Virus record (IMG/VR): IMGVR_UViG_3300025138_007760
Coordinates: 1 to 48,381 of that record
Strand: one strand, 5' to 3'
Source: a virus
DNA: 48,381 nt
This document shows positions 8,332 to 17,062 of the stretch, piece after piece; position 1 is the stretch's first letter; every line of letters starts with the position of its first letter. The notes beneath the pieces are model-generated. The model searched no databases. It had not been told where the DNA came from and worked only from the letters and a program-made list of their open reading frames with translations. The position numbers were made by a program, and so were the translations under genes.

Positions 8332-9338
8332 AAATATTAGTAGTAGGTGCAGGTTTTTCAGGTGCAGTAGTTGCGCATGAATTAGCAAAAGCCGGGCATG
8401 ATATACATGTTATAGATGAAAGAGATCATATAGGTGGTAACGCTTATGATTATGTAAATAATAAAGGCATTAGAATACACAAATATGGTCCACATTTATT
8501 TCATACAAACAATGAAAAAGTATATAATTGGGTTACTCAATTTGATAAATGGGTGCCATATAAACATAAAGTCAAAGCACAACTTAACGATGGCAGATAC
8601 GTAACATTACCAGTTAATAAAGAAACAAAGGATATTGTAGGTCATGAAAATATTGTTAGTACTTTTTATGCACCATATACATATAAGATGTGGGGTAAAA
8701 CAATAGAGGAATTAGATCCATCTATTATGAAAAGAGTAGCAGTTCGTGATGACGATAACGAATATTACTTTCCAAATGATGAATATCAAATACTGCCTGA
8801 AAATGGTTATACTTCAGTATTTGAAGAAATACTAGATCATAAAAATATTAAAGTAGATTTATCTGTACGATTCGATAGAAATATGGAAAAAGACTTTGAT
8901 CATATATTTAATGCTATGCCAATTGATGATTATTTTAATTATGTTTATGGTGCTTTACCATATCGTTCAATTAAGTTTCATCATGTAGACATACCTATGA
9001 CAAAGGTTCTACCAACAGGTACCGTTAATTTTACACATGACGGTCCTTATACAAGAGTTACTGAGTGGAAGAACCTTCCATGTCATGGCATAAATAATCA
9101 GTATACAACACTCACTTATGAAGAACCATGTGATTACTTAGTTAATAATCAAGAAAGATATTATCCAGTAAAAGACATTGACGGTAATAACAGAATAAAG
9201 TATGAACAATACAAAAATCTAATAAGATCAAATATGACATTCATAGGAAGATGTGGAATGTACGTTTACGTTGATATGCATCAAGCGATAAACTCAGCCC
9301 TAGCAATAACTAATAAATTTATGGAGAATAATAAATGA
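8328..9338 (+). CDS. glf: UDP-galactopyranose mutase
   Basis: Flavoenzyme interconverting UDP-galactopyranose and UDP-galactofuranose. 336 residues (E. coli Glf 367). FAD-binding VVGAGFSGAV at the N-terminus, then RDHIGGNAYDY, HKYGPHLFHTNNEKVYNWV, YTYKMWGKTIEELDP, VTEWKNLP and the C-terminal FIGRCGMYVYVDMHQAI that contacts the flavin. ATGA overlaps at both ends tie it to the BGT-like gene and the epimerase. In bacteria galactofuranose goes into surface glycans; here the setting points instead, or also, to DNA decoration. Confidence 0.95.
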   Translation: MKILVVGAGFSGAVVAHELAKAGHDIHVIDERDHIGGNAYDYVNNKGIRIHKYGPHLFHTNNEKVYNWVTQFDKWVPYKHKVKAQLNDGRYVTLPVNKETKDIVGHENIVSTFYAPYTYKMWGKTIEELDPSIMKRVAVRDDDNEYYFPNDEYQILPENGYTSVFEEILDHKNIKVDLSVRFDRNMEKDFDHIFNAMPIDDYFNYVYGALPYRSIKFHHVDIPMTKVLPTGTVNFTHDGPYTRVTEWKNLPCHGINNQYTTLTYEEPCDYLVNNQERYYPVKDIDGNNRIKYEQYKNLIRSNMTFIGRCGMYVYVDMHQAINSALAITNKFMENNK

Positions 9339-10084
9339 GAGTAGCAATCACTGGCTCAAGAGGCTTTATTGGTAGTCATCTTAAAACAAGATTAGAAAAA
9401 GATGGTCACGAAATAATTGAATGGGATTTAAGACAAGATCCACCAAAGTATGTATCAGATTTTAAACCTGACGAGATTAGCTATTGTATTCATCTTGCAG
9501 CATATGCTGATGTAAGAGCAAGTTTAAAAGATCCTGAAACATATTGGATAAACAACGTAGAAAATACTACAAGATTACAATTAATATGCAATCATAATAA
9601 TATACCATTACTGTATGCATCTTCTTCTTGTGTTCATAAATGGTGGTTATCACCATATGGTACTAGTAAAAAAGTAAATGAAGAAACAGCTTATCCTGGA
9701 CAAGTTGGATTAAGATTTACTACAGTTTATGGAGATGGTGCAAGAGAATCTATGCTCATTGGTAAATTAATAGATGGCACTATCGGTTATCTAACAAAGC
9801 ATGTAAGAGACTTTACACACGTTAGCGATGTAGTAGAAGCAATAGTTTTATTAATGTCCAAAGATATAAGAAGGCTAAAACCGGTTTATGACATTGGAAC
9901 TGGTGTTGGAAATGTTGTTGAAGACTTAGGAATATTAGCTGGCTGGGAAGGAATTGAAGTAACAAAGGGAGATCGATGCGAGGCACAAGACAATACTGCA
10001 GATATTACAGAAATGAAAGCATTAGGGTGGACACCAAAGGTCGATGTTAAAGATTATCTTATTACTAAAACGATCCCTTTCTAA
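9335..10084 (+). CDS. NAD-dependent sugar epimerase/dehydratase (extended SDR, GalE-like)
   Basis: 249 residues. ITGSRGFIGSHL is the NAD-binding glycine motif, SSSCVHK contains the active-site Ser, and YGTSK gives the YxxxK catalytic pair; RDFTHVSDVVEAI is characteristic of the epimerase/dehydratase family. Shorter than GalE (about 338), so it is a compact member. Placed between Glf and a methyltransferase with ATGA and TAATG junctions. The simplest role is UDP-glucose to UDP-galactose, the substrate of Glf, but other NDP-sugars are possible. Confidence 0.88.
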   Translation: MRVAITGSRGFIGSHLKTRLEKDGHEIIEWDLRQDPPKYVSDFKPDEISYCIHLAAYADVRASLKDPETYWINNVENTTRLQLICNHNNIPLLYASSSCVHKWWLSPYGTSKKVNEETAYPGQVGLRFTTVYGDGARESMLIGKLIDGTIGYLTKHVRDFTHVSDVVEAIVLLMSKDIRRLKPVYDIGTGVGNVVEDLGILAGWEGIEVTKGDRCEAQDNTADITEMKALGWTPKVDVKDYLITKTIPF

Positions 10085-11283
10085 TGAAATTTGCCAGTAT
10101 AATACCACTTATAGGTGGTGGAACAATTGCTATGCAAAATGTATTGCAAAAGAAACCAGAGTACTTATTAAGTTATGATGACTTTAAAGAAAACGATAAT
10201 CACTTGGTACAATATTACAAAGGACAAGTTCCCTATCATCTTTATGGAGATAATGGGGTACCTAATTTACCTAGTGTTGAGGTTATTAATACCGTTTGCC
10301 CATGTGCTGGTCTTAGCAGTCTTAGTCCTTCAGCTAGCAGCGATGCTGCTGCTAACGATTGGATGCTTACCACTTCTAATCTTGTCTTGGGCACACTCAA
10401 ACCTCAAGTATTCTGGGGAGAGAACGCACCAGGACTCGCTTCGAATATTGGAAAACCAGTTGTCTCAAAACTCAGAAAAATTGCAGAAAAGTTTGGTTAC
10501 ACTTTCTCAATTTATAAAACAAAATCTATCCTTCATGGACTAGGTCAAGTAAGAAATAGAACTTTTTATTTTTTTTGGAAAGGCGATAAAATACCACAGT
10601 TTGAATATATAAAAAGAGAACATGAAAAGATTGATGAAACTATTAGAGCCGTTAAAAGAAGATCTGATGATTCAATGAATGTTCTTACTAATAAATCAAC
10701 ACCTTCACACAACCCATTTTATAGATACGTTTTAGAAGAAATGTGTGGAGGCATTGGTCATAAAGATTTTGTTGAAAAAAAGATAACAAGATCTCAAAAT
10801 GCAATGGACTATATTGAGTGGAATGGCCAAAACTATAAAAACGTATCAAAATGGATGGACGAAAAAGGTTTTGATAAACTTGCTGAAAGATGTAGAATAA
10901 TACATGATAAGCTAGCTAAAGGTGGAAACATTATGAGAAAGCTTGTCCACTTTCCTAAAGAAACTATTGGTGCATTTGTTGGTCATTTACCTAATAATCT
11001 TACTCATCCAGATGAAGATAGGTTTTTGACTATAAGAGAATGTATGTCAATAATGAAATTGCCTGAAGACTTTACGTTACAAGGTGGACTAAAAAATTTA
11101 AATCATATATGCCAAAATGTGCCTGTTACTACAGCTGAAGATATGGCTGAGCACGTAAAGAAGTTTGTTGATGGTAGATTGGATAACCAATTGCTAGATA
11201 CAAATTTTTTAATTCAAGATAATACAAATAAAAGGTTAAATTTTGAAAAAAACAGTGTACATTTAGATGCTTTTATGGTATAA
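10084..11283 (+). CDS. DNA cytosine-C5 methyltransferase-like protein
   Basis: 399 residues. Motif I IPLIGGGTIAM, catalytic motif IV VCPCAGLSS with C74, motif VI WGENAPG, motif VIII QVRNRTFYFF and a C-terminal NVPVTTAEDMAEHV resembling motif X are all in order. The region between VIII and X holds the recognition domain. A C5 methyltransferase cannot act on a cytosine already bearing a C5 hydroxymethyl group, so beside gp42 its target may be unmodified or host DNA, or it may have a different chemistry. The last codons contain promoter P4, whose -10 overlaps the stop. Confidence 0.85.
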   Translation: MKFASIIPLIGGGTIAMQNVLQKKPEYLLSYDDFKENDNHLVQYYKGQVPYHLYGDNGVPNLPSVEVINTVCPCAGLSSLSPSASSDAAANDWMLTTSNLVLGTLKPQVFWGENAPGLASNIGKPVVSKLRKIAEKFGYTFSIYKTKSILHGLGQVRNRTFYFFWKGDKIPQFEYIKREHEKIDETIRAVKRRSDDSMNVLTNKSTPSHNPFYRYVLEEMCGGIGHKDFVEKKITRSQNAMDYIEWNGQNYKNVSKWMDEKGFDKLAERCRIIHDKLAKGGNIMRKLVHFPKETIGAFVGHLPNNLTHPDEDRFLTIRECMSIMKLPEDFTLQGGLKNLNHICQNVPVTTAEDMAEHVKKFVDGRLDNQLLDTNFLIQDNTNKRLNFEKNSVHLDAFMV

Positions 11284-11284
11284 T
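11256..11284 (+). promoter_or_regulatory. Early promoter P4 inside the methyltransferase 3' end
   Basis: -35 TGTACA (11256-11261), 17-base spacer, TGGTATAAT with TATAAT at 11279-11284. It lies within coding sequence and the -10 overlaps the TAA stop (11281-11283). No palindrome copy here. It drives uvsX and the replication genes after it. Confidence 0.85.
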
Positions 11285-11310
11285 AATACTATTATATGTA
11301 GGAGAAATGA

Positions 11311-12351
11311 ATGTCAATAATGGATAAACTTAAGAAGAATAGCAAATCTGATTTTACGTCAGTGCTTGCTGATTCTAAATTTTTTAATGATAAAGATATG
11401 GTACCAACAGATGTACCTATGATAAACGTAGCCTTGTCTGGCTCAATGGACGGTGGTTTAGCACCTGGACTTACAGTATTAGCTGGTCCTTCTAAACATT
11501 TTAAAACTTCATTTGCATTAATTATGGCAGCAGCATTCTTAAAAAAGTATGACGATGCTGTGTTATTGTTTTATGATTCAGAGTTTGGTTCACCTTCATC
11601 ATACTTTGAAAATTATGGTATTGATACAAGTAGAGTATTACATACACCTATTACCAATGTTGAAGAACTTAAATTTGATATGGTAGGTCAACTTGAAGGT
11701 TTAGATAGAAACGATAAGGTTGTAATAATTATTGATTCAGTTGGTAACTTAGCATCTAAAAAAGAATTAGATGATGCTATAAACGAAAAATCAGTTGCCG
11801 ATATGTCAAGAGCTAAAGCACTTAAGGGTTTGTTTAGAATGACTACTCCATATCTAAACATGAAAAATATACCTTTAATTGCAGTAAATCATACTTATCA
11901 AGAAATTGGTTTATTTCCAAAAGCTGTAGTTTCAGGTGGTACAGGCATTTATTATAGTGCTGATAATATATGGATATTAGGCCGTCAACAGGACAAAGTT
12001 GGTACTGAAATTAAAGGTTACCACTTTGTGATTAATGTGGAGAAATCAAGATATGTTAAAGAAAAGTCTAAAATTCCTATTTCTGTTAGTTGGGACGGTG
12101 GTGTGCAGCATTACTCTGGTTTGCTTGACGCTGCTTTGTCTGGTAATTATGTTTCTAAGCCCAGCGTTGGTTGGTACTGTAGGGTTGATAAATCTACTGG
12201 AGAATTGGTGGACCCAAAGGTTCGAGAAAAAGATACATTAACTAAAGAGTTTTGGAAACCTATTATAGAAGATACTGATTTTAAACAGTATTTAATGAAT
12301 AAGTACTCAATAGTAAATAAATCTGCAATGGTAGACGAAGAAGTAGAATAA
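11311..12351 (+). CDS. uvsX: UvsX-like RecA-family recombinase
   Basis: Strand-exchange ATPase of 346 residues (T4 UvsX about 391). Walker A GPSKHFKTS (59-67) is very close to the T4 version; Walker B is VVIIIDSVG. SVADMSRAKALKGLFR and the following helices match the RecA core. Preceded by TAGGAG and promoter P4. In T4 it coats ssDNA with UvsY and gp32 to drive recombination-dependent replication together with gp43 and gp41. Confidence 0.95.
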   Translation: MSIMDKLKKNSKSDFTSVLADSKFFNDKDMVPTDVPMINVALSGSMDGGLAPGLTVLAGPSKHFKTSFALIMAAAFLKKYDDAVLLFYDSEFGSPSSYFENYGIDTSRVLHTPITNVEELKFDMVGQLEGLDRNDKVVIIIDSVGNLASKKELDDAINEKSVADMSRAKALKGLFRMTTPYLNMKNIPLIAVNHTYQEIGLFPKAVVSGGTGIYYSADNIWILGRQQDKVGTEIKGYHFVINVEKSRYVKEKSKIPISVSWDGGVQHYSGLLDAALSGNYVSKPSVGWYCRVDKSTGELVDPKVREKDTLTKEFWKPIIEDTDFKQYLMNKYSIVNKSAMVDEEVE

Positions 12352-12352
12352 A

Positions 12353-12685
12353 ATGAAACTAAATATTAATGATATTGGCGGTGAAATCGTAAAAGACAAT
12401 GATACATATCTTCTTAAAGATAACACAACTTTAAAAAATCTAGTACTAAGTAGTACTAGATTACATCCATTAAAATCAACCACTGGTCATAAACATGACG
12501 GTCAAGAAGAAGTTTACTTTTTTGTTGACGGTATTGGTAAGATGTATTTAGATGATGTACCACAAGATGTTGCTGCAGGTGATATCGTGTTAATTGAAGA
12601 TGGTGTACATCATAGAGTATTAAATACTCACCGAAAAAAACCATTAATCTTTAATTGTATATTTGAAGGAAAAAGGAATCACTAA
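12353..12685 (+). CDS. Small single-domain cupin
   Basis: 110 residues. Cupin motif 1 GHKHDGQEEVYFFVDGIGKM has the HxH and Glu metal ligands; motif 2 is GDIVLIEDGVHHRV with the fourth ligand. Similar one-domain cupins act as sugar-phosphate isomerases or sugar-binding proteins, which would fit the sugar-nucleotide content of this genome; substrate unknown. It starts one base after the uvsX stop. Confidence 0.85.
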   Translation: MKLNINDIGGEIVKDNDTYLLKDNTTLKNLVLSSTRLHPLKSTTGHKHDGQEEVYFFVDGIGKMYLDDVPQDVAAGDIVLIEDGVHHRVLNTHRKKPLIFNCIFEGKRNH

Positions 12686-12987
12686 TGGAAGAAGGTACGC
12701 ATTACGAAATTATTCCAGATAGAAAAGATGAGCAATCTTGGAATGTAAGAATTCTTAAAGGTGTGTTTACTGAAACAGTTCTTAAATATGGAACAGTTAG
12801 GTTTAATGAAATACCAAAGAACATGTCATTTGATTTTACAATAGTATACACTCCTGATACAGAACTCAAGGTGAGTGATGCAAATTTACAAGACTTTGCA
12901 GGGTTTATGCTTGAAAAAATAATGGCTAAAGGAATGGAAGAAGGCAGTGTTATAACAAAGGAAATAAAAAATGGAAAAAATGAATAA
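12685..12987 (+). CDS. Conserved-looking hypothetical protein (100 aa)
   Basis: Starts in a TAATG junction with the cupin. Alternating hydrophobic strands (WNVRILKGVFTETVL, MSFDFTIVYTP) followed by a C-terminal helix. Its position between uvsX and the helicase is reminiscent of small accessory genes in T4-like marine phages, but I cannot name it. Confidence 0.75.
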   Translation: MEEGTHYEIIPDRKDEQSWNVRILKGVFTETVLKYGTVRFNEIPKNMSFDFTIVYTPDTELKVSDANLQDFAGFMLEKIMAKGMEEGSVITKEIKNGKNE

Positions 12988-13156
12988 AACTGATAGATTA
13001 GTATCGTTAATGGATGAAATTTCAATAGCAAAAAGTAAATTACTACCAGAAGATACTGGTCATATCCACACATCGATCAGCTACTTAGAAAGTAGAGTTG
13101 ATGAATTAAAAAATGAAATAGATAACGATTTGAGAAAAGTTGCATATGCCCACTAA
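12971..13156 (+). CDS. Small coiled-coil hypothetical protein (61 aa)
   Basis: ATG 12971 has AAGGA upstream; a second in-frame ATG is at 12980. Highly charged with heptad-like leucines (LVSLMDEISIAKSKLL, YLESRVDELKNEI), suggesting a helical or coiled-coil protein. It overlaps both neighbours by 11-17 bases. Function unknown. Confidence 0.65.
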   Translation: MEKMNKTDRLVSLMDEISIAKSKLLPEDTGHIHTSISYLESRVDELKNEIDNDLRKVAYAH

Positions 13157-14513
13157 TCTAGAACAAACTATATTACGAAATCTTCTTACTGATGAAGACT
13201 ACATGCGCAAAGTATTGCCTTTTATAAAACCTGATTATTTTCAAGGTATCTATAAAGTTTTATTTAATGAAGCAGGTATATTTGTATCTAAATACAATAA
13301 GTTGCCAAACGCAGAATCATTTAAGATCGAACTCGATCAATCAGAAAAATTAAGTGAAGAGCAATACGGTATGGCGGTAGATATTGTACCACAGCTATTT
13401 AATAAAAATGATGTAGACGAACAATGGTTACTTGATACTACTGAAAAGTGGTGTCAAGATAGAGCAATATATAATGCTATTATGGAATCAATATCAATTA
13501 TTGATGGTAAGCATGAACAATTAACTAAAGGCGCTTTGCCTGATCTATTAAGTAAAGCACTTGGTGTTGGCTTTGATCTTAAAGTTGGTCATGACTATAC
13601 AGAAAATGTAGAAGAAAGATATGATTTCTATCATACAACAGAAGACAGACTACCATTCGATTTGGAATACTTTAACACAATCACTAAAGGTGGTGTTCCA
13701 CGTAAAACTCTTAATATTGCTCTTGCTGGTACTGGTGTTGGTAAGTCTCTTTTTATGTGTCACGTTGCTGCCGCATCTTTAGTTCAAGGCCGTAACGTAT
13801 TATATATTACAATGGAAATGGCTGAAGAAAGAATTGCAGAAAGAATCGATGCCAACTTATTAAATTGTCCTATTGATAAGCTTGATAAATTATCAAAAGA
13901 TCAGTTTACTACAAAAGTAAATGACATCGCACGTAAAACAACTGGTAAATTAATTATAAAAGAATATCCTACTGGTTCTGCGCATTCAGGTCATTTTAGA
14001 GCATTACTTAATGAACTTAAATTAAAAAGACAATTTGAACCAGATCTTATCTTTATTGATTATCTTAATATATGTTCAAGTTCTAGAATGAAAGCAATGG
14101 GAGGATCAATCAATTCATACACTTACATTAAAGCAATTGCTGAAGAATTACGTGGCCTTGCGGTCGAATTTAACGTACCGGTCTTTTCTGCAACGCAAAC
14201 GACTCGTTCTGGTTTTAGTAACTCGGATGTTGGGCTTGAAGATACAAGTGAGTCTTTTGGATTACCCGCAACGGCCGATCTAATGTTTGCATTAATATCT
14301 ACTGAAGAACTTGATAAACAAGGTCAGTTTATGGTTAAGCAATTAAAGAATAGATATAATGATCCAACTGCGCATAAAAGATTTGTAATTGGCGTTGATC
14401 GTAGTAAAATGCGTTTATACGATGTAGAAGAAACTGAACAAACATTAACAGATGACACACCAGTTTTTGATAAAACCACTGCTGGTCAAAGATTTAAGGA
14501 TTTTAAACTATGA
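13146..14513 (+). CDS. 41: Replicative DnaB-family helicase (T4 gp41-like)
   Basis: Hexameric 5'-3' DNA helicase of 455 residues (T4 gp41 475). Small N-terminal domain to about residue 150, then a RecA-like domain with Walker A AGTGVGKS (194-201), ITMEMAEERIAERI, Walker B DLIFIDYLNIC and FSATQTTRSGF sensor. ATG 13146 is preferred over the in-frame TTG two codons earlier. Works at the fork with gp43 and a primase; the AEP-like protein at 3450 is the primase candidate in view. Confidence 0.95.
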   Translation: MPTNLEQTILRNLLTDEDYMRKVLPFIKPDYFQGIYKVLFNEAGIFVSKYNKLPNAESFKIELDQSEKLSEEQYGMAVDIVPQLFNKNDVDEQWLLDTTEKWCQDRAIYNAIMESISIIDGKHEQLTKGALPDLLSKALGVGFDLKVGHDYTENVEERYDFYHTTEDRLPFDLEYFNTITKGGVPRKTLNIALAGTGVGKSLFMCHVAAASLVQGRNVLYITMEMAEERIAERIDANLLNCPIDKLDKLSKDQFTTKVNDIARKTTGKLIIKEYPTGSAHSGHFRALLNELKLKRQFEPDLIFIDYLNICSSSRMKAMGGSINSYTYIKAIAEELRGLAVEFNVPVFSATQTTRSGFSNSDVGLEDTSESFGLPATADLMFALISTEELDKQGQFMVKQLKNRYNDPTAHKRFVIGVDRSKMRLYDVEETEQTLTDDTPVFDKTTAGQRFKDFKL

Positions 14514-14869
14514 TAAAAAAACTTACCTATGCATTCTTTATATTTTGGATTCTTATGGCCGCCTTTATGTTCTGGCCTCATGATTCATTAGCAGGAGAGT
14601 GGAATGAAAAGCCGGTTATGTGTGAAGAAAAAGATGTAGCGCTTGAAGCAATAAAGGCTAAAGGTGAGATTCCATTAATTACTGCAATACAAAGCACTAA
14701 AGTTCGTGATACAGACGGGCTAAGCGATGTGCCGGCACATGTACCACTACAAATATTTGTTAACGTAAAAACAAAAACTTTCAGCATATTAGAATTTCAT
14801 CCATCATACAACAGCATATGCATTATTGGATATGGTGATGACTGGACAATGTTAGGAGAAAAAAGTTAA
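14510..14869 (+). CDS. Secreted hypothetical protein with signal peptide
   Basis: 119 residues starting in an ATGA overlap with the helicase. Lys-Lys then a hydrophobic run (AFFIFWILMAAFMFW) and SLAGEWN look like a signal peptide with cleavage near residue 29. The rest is a small beta-rich domain with two cysteines (Cys38 and one near the C-terminus) that could form a disulfide in the periplasm. Odd company for replication genes; role unknown. Confidence 0.75.
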   Translation: MIKKLTYAFFIFWILMAAFMFWPHDSLAGEWNEKPVMCEEKDVALEAIKAKGEIPLITAIQSTKVRDTDGLSDVPAHVPLQIFVNVKTKTFSILEFHPSYNSICIIGYGDDWTMLGEKS

Positions 14870-15546
14870 TGGAAATGATAGCTAAGTTAATATCTTATAG
14901 TAAACCATCTGAGTTTGAAGAGTATCAAGATGAATGGAATATAAAGTCGTGTCAAGATTTAATTGCGTATTGCGCAAGAGTATCTAATCCATCAGGACAA
15001 ACAAACACTGCAACTAATGAAAAGCTTTTAAAGTATCTTATTAAACATCAGCATTGGTCACCATTTGAAATGGCAAGTGCTTGTATTGAGATCAATACTA
15101 CAAGAGACATTGCAAGACAAATACTTAGACATAGAAGTTTTAGTTTTCAAGAGTTCAGCCAAAGGTACGCTAATCCAGTAGAAGAACTTCAATTTATTAC
15201 AAGAGAGGCTAGACTACAAGATGATAAGAATAGACAAAGTAGTGTTGAAGTTGATGATAAAGCTTTCCAACTTGATTGGGAAAAAGAACAACAAAAAGTT
15301 ATTCAGACTTGTAAACAAGTCTATAATGCAGCAATCAAAAAAGGAATTGCAAAAGAAGTTGCAAGAGCAGTCTTACCAGAAGGACTAACTACATCAAGAC
15401 TTTACATGAATGGCACTATAAGAAGTTGGATTCATTTTATTGATTTAAGATCTTCTAATGGTACTCAAAAAGAATGTAGTGAAGTTGCTATAGCTTGTGC
15501 AAAAGCTATATCGAAGATATTTCCAATGGAAGAATTTATGAATTGA
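14869..15546 (+). CDS. thyX: Flavin-dependent thymidylate synthase ThyX
   Basis: 225 residues. The diagnostic RHRx7S motif is RHRSFSFQEFS (87-97) followed by QR, and LPEGLTTSRLYMNG plus the RSWIHFIDLR segment form the dUMP site. It makes dTMP from dUMP using methylene-THF and FADH2 and, unlike ThyA, regenerates THF, sparing folate for gp42 (which also consumes methylene-THF). Starts in TAATG with the secreted protein; the stop overlaps the thioesterase start as TTGA. Confidence 0.95.
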   Translation: MEMIAKLISYSKPSEFEEYQDEWNIKSCQDLIAYCARVSNPSGQTNTATNEKLLKYLIKHQHWSPFEMASACIEINTTRDIARQILRHRSFSFQEFSQRYANPVEELQFITREARLQDDKNRQSSVEVDDKAFQLDWEKEQQKVIQTCKQVYNAAIKKGIAKEVARAVLPEGLTTSRLYMNGTIRSWIHFIDLRSSNGTQKECSEVAIACAKAISKIFPMEEFMN

Positions 15547-15902
15547 TATATAGAACTAGAAAAATGGTTACGCCTAAGGACCTTAATGCTATAGGTCTAC
15601 TGTTTGGTGGAAGAGTATTAGACTGGATAGATGAAGAATCATACATCTACGTTACTTGTCAATTAGAAAGTAGAAACGTTGTTACTAGAACAATAGGACG
15701 TACTGATTTTATTCATGGTGCAAAGCATGGAGATATTATTGAAATTGGTATGGAAACTGCATCTATAGGTAAAACCAGTATTACTATTAAAGCAATAATA
15801 CGTAATATGGAAACTAAAAAAATTATTACACAAGTTGATAATATAGTATTTGTAAATTTAAAAGACGGAAAACCTTACCCACACGGAAAGTATGAGAAAT
15901 AG
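15543..15902 (+). CDS. Hotdog-fold acyl-CoA thioesterase-like protein
   Basis: 119 residues from TTG 15543 (TTGA junction, GGAAGA nine bases upstream); ATG 15564 is the alternative but would cut the first strand. TPKDLNAIGLLFGGRVLDWIDEES is the YciA/BFIT-type thioesterase signature with the catalytic Asp/Asn region, followed by TDFIHGAKHGDIIEI. Such enzymes hydrolyse acyl-CoAs. With the desaturase at 34.7 kb it hints at phage interference with lipid metabolism. Confidence 0.8.
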   Translation: MIYRTRKMVTPKDLNAIGLLFGGRVLDWIDEESYIYVTCQLESRNVVTRTIGRTDFIHGAKHGDIIEIGMETASIGKTSITIKAIIRNMETKKIITQVDNIVFVNLKDGKPYPHGKYEK

Positions 15903-15904
15903 AA

Positions 15905-17047
15905 ATGAACAAAGAAATACAATATATTTTAACCAAAGAACAGAATAGACAAGATACTACAATTGAACTTATTGCAAGTGAAAACTATACAAGTCAAGCA
16001 GTAATGGATTTATGTGGAAGCGTGTTTACAAATAAATATGCAGAAGGTTATCCAGGCAAAAGATATTATAATGGTTGCGAACACATGGACGAAATTGAGC
16101 AACTAGCAATAGATAAAGTTTGTGAGTTATACGATTGTAAGTTTGCAAACGTACAACCACATTCTGGAGTGAATGCAAATACTGCTGTCTATCAAGCGTT
16201 TATGAAACCAGGTGATACACTCATGGGAATGGACTTGGCTAGTGGTGGACATTTATCACATGGTGCTCCTCCAACGCTAAGCGGTAAAGTTTATAATGCA
16301 GTAACTTATGGTGTAGACGAAGATGGTTTATTAAATTATGAACAAATAAGATCACTGGCAAAAATAAGTCGTCCGAAAGTAATTGTAGCAGGTGCAAGCG
16401 CTTATCCTAGACAAATTGATTGGAATGCATTTAAAGATATTGCAGATGGTGTTGGTGCATATCTTGTTGTTGATATGGCGCATTATAGTGGTTTAGTGGC
16501 AGGTGGTGCATATGATAGTCCTTTACCTTATGCAGATGTTGTAACAAGCACAACACATAAAACATTAAGAGGACCAAGAGGTGGGATGATACTTTGGAAC
16601 AATCCTGATTACACAAAGAAAATAAACAGTGCAATCTTTCCGGGCACACAAGGTGGACCACTAATGAATATTATCGCTGCTAAAGCACAATGTTATACAG
16701 AAGCGCTACTTCCTAGTTTTAAACAGTATGCACACCAAGTTGTATGGAATGCACAAGCGATGGCACGTCAGTTAAAACAATATGGAATAGAAGTACTAAC
16801 AGGCGGAACAGATAGCCATATTATATTAATTGATTTAAGAAAGAACAAATACTCAGGAAAACAAGCTGCCGATTTGTTAGAAGAAAATAAAATTACAGTT
16901 AATAAAAATGGTGTCCCAAATGATCCTAGAAACTTTATAGAAACAAGTGGCATAAGAATTGGTACTGCTGCTGAAACTACTAAAGGACATATAGAATATT
17001 GGTTTAGAGAACTAGCACAAAAAATAGCAAATATACTTAAAAAATAA
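15905..17047 (+). CDS. glyA: Serine hydroxymethyltransferase
   Basis: PLP enzyme, serine + THF to glycine + 5,10-methylene-THF. 380 residues (E. coli 417). ELIASENYTSQAV and NKYAEGYPGKRYYNGCEHMDEIE are family hallmarks, DMAHYSGLVAGG the cofactor Asp/His region, and STTHKTLRGPRGG carries the PLP lysine K219. Phage copies are uncommon. In this genome it would supply the one-carbon donor used by both ThyX and gp42. The C-terminal part is slightly trimmed. Confidence 0.95.
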   Translation: MNKEIQYILTKEQNRQDTTIELIASENYTSQAVMDLCGSVFTNKYAEGYPGKRYYNGCEHMDEIEQLAIDKVCELYDCKFANVQPHSGVNANTAVYQAFMKPGDTLMGMDLASGGHLSHGAPPTLSGKVYNAVTYGVDEDGLLNYEQIRSLAKISRPKVIVAGASAYPRQIDWNAFKDIADGVGAYLVVDMAHYSGLVAGGAYDSPLPYADVVTSTTHKTLRGPRGGMILWNNPDYTKKINSAIFPGTQGGPLMNIIAAKAQCYTEALLPSFKQYAHQVVWNAQAMARQLKQYGIEVLTGGTDSHIILIDLRKNKYSGKQAADLLEENKITVNKNGVPNDPRNFIETSGIRIGTAAETTKGHIEYWFRELAQKIANILKK

Positions 17048-17062
17048 AATGGAGGAATACGA

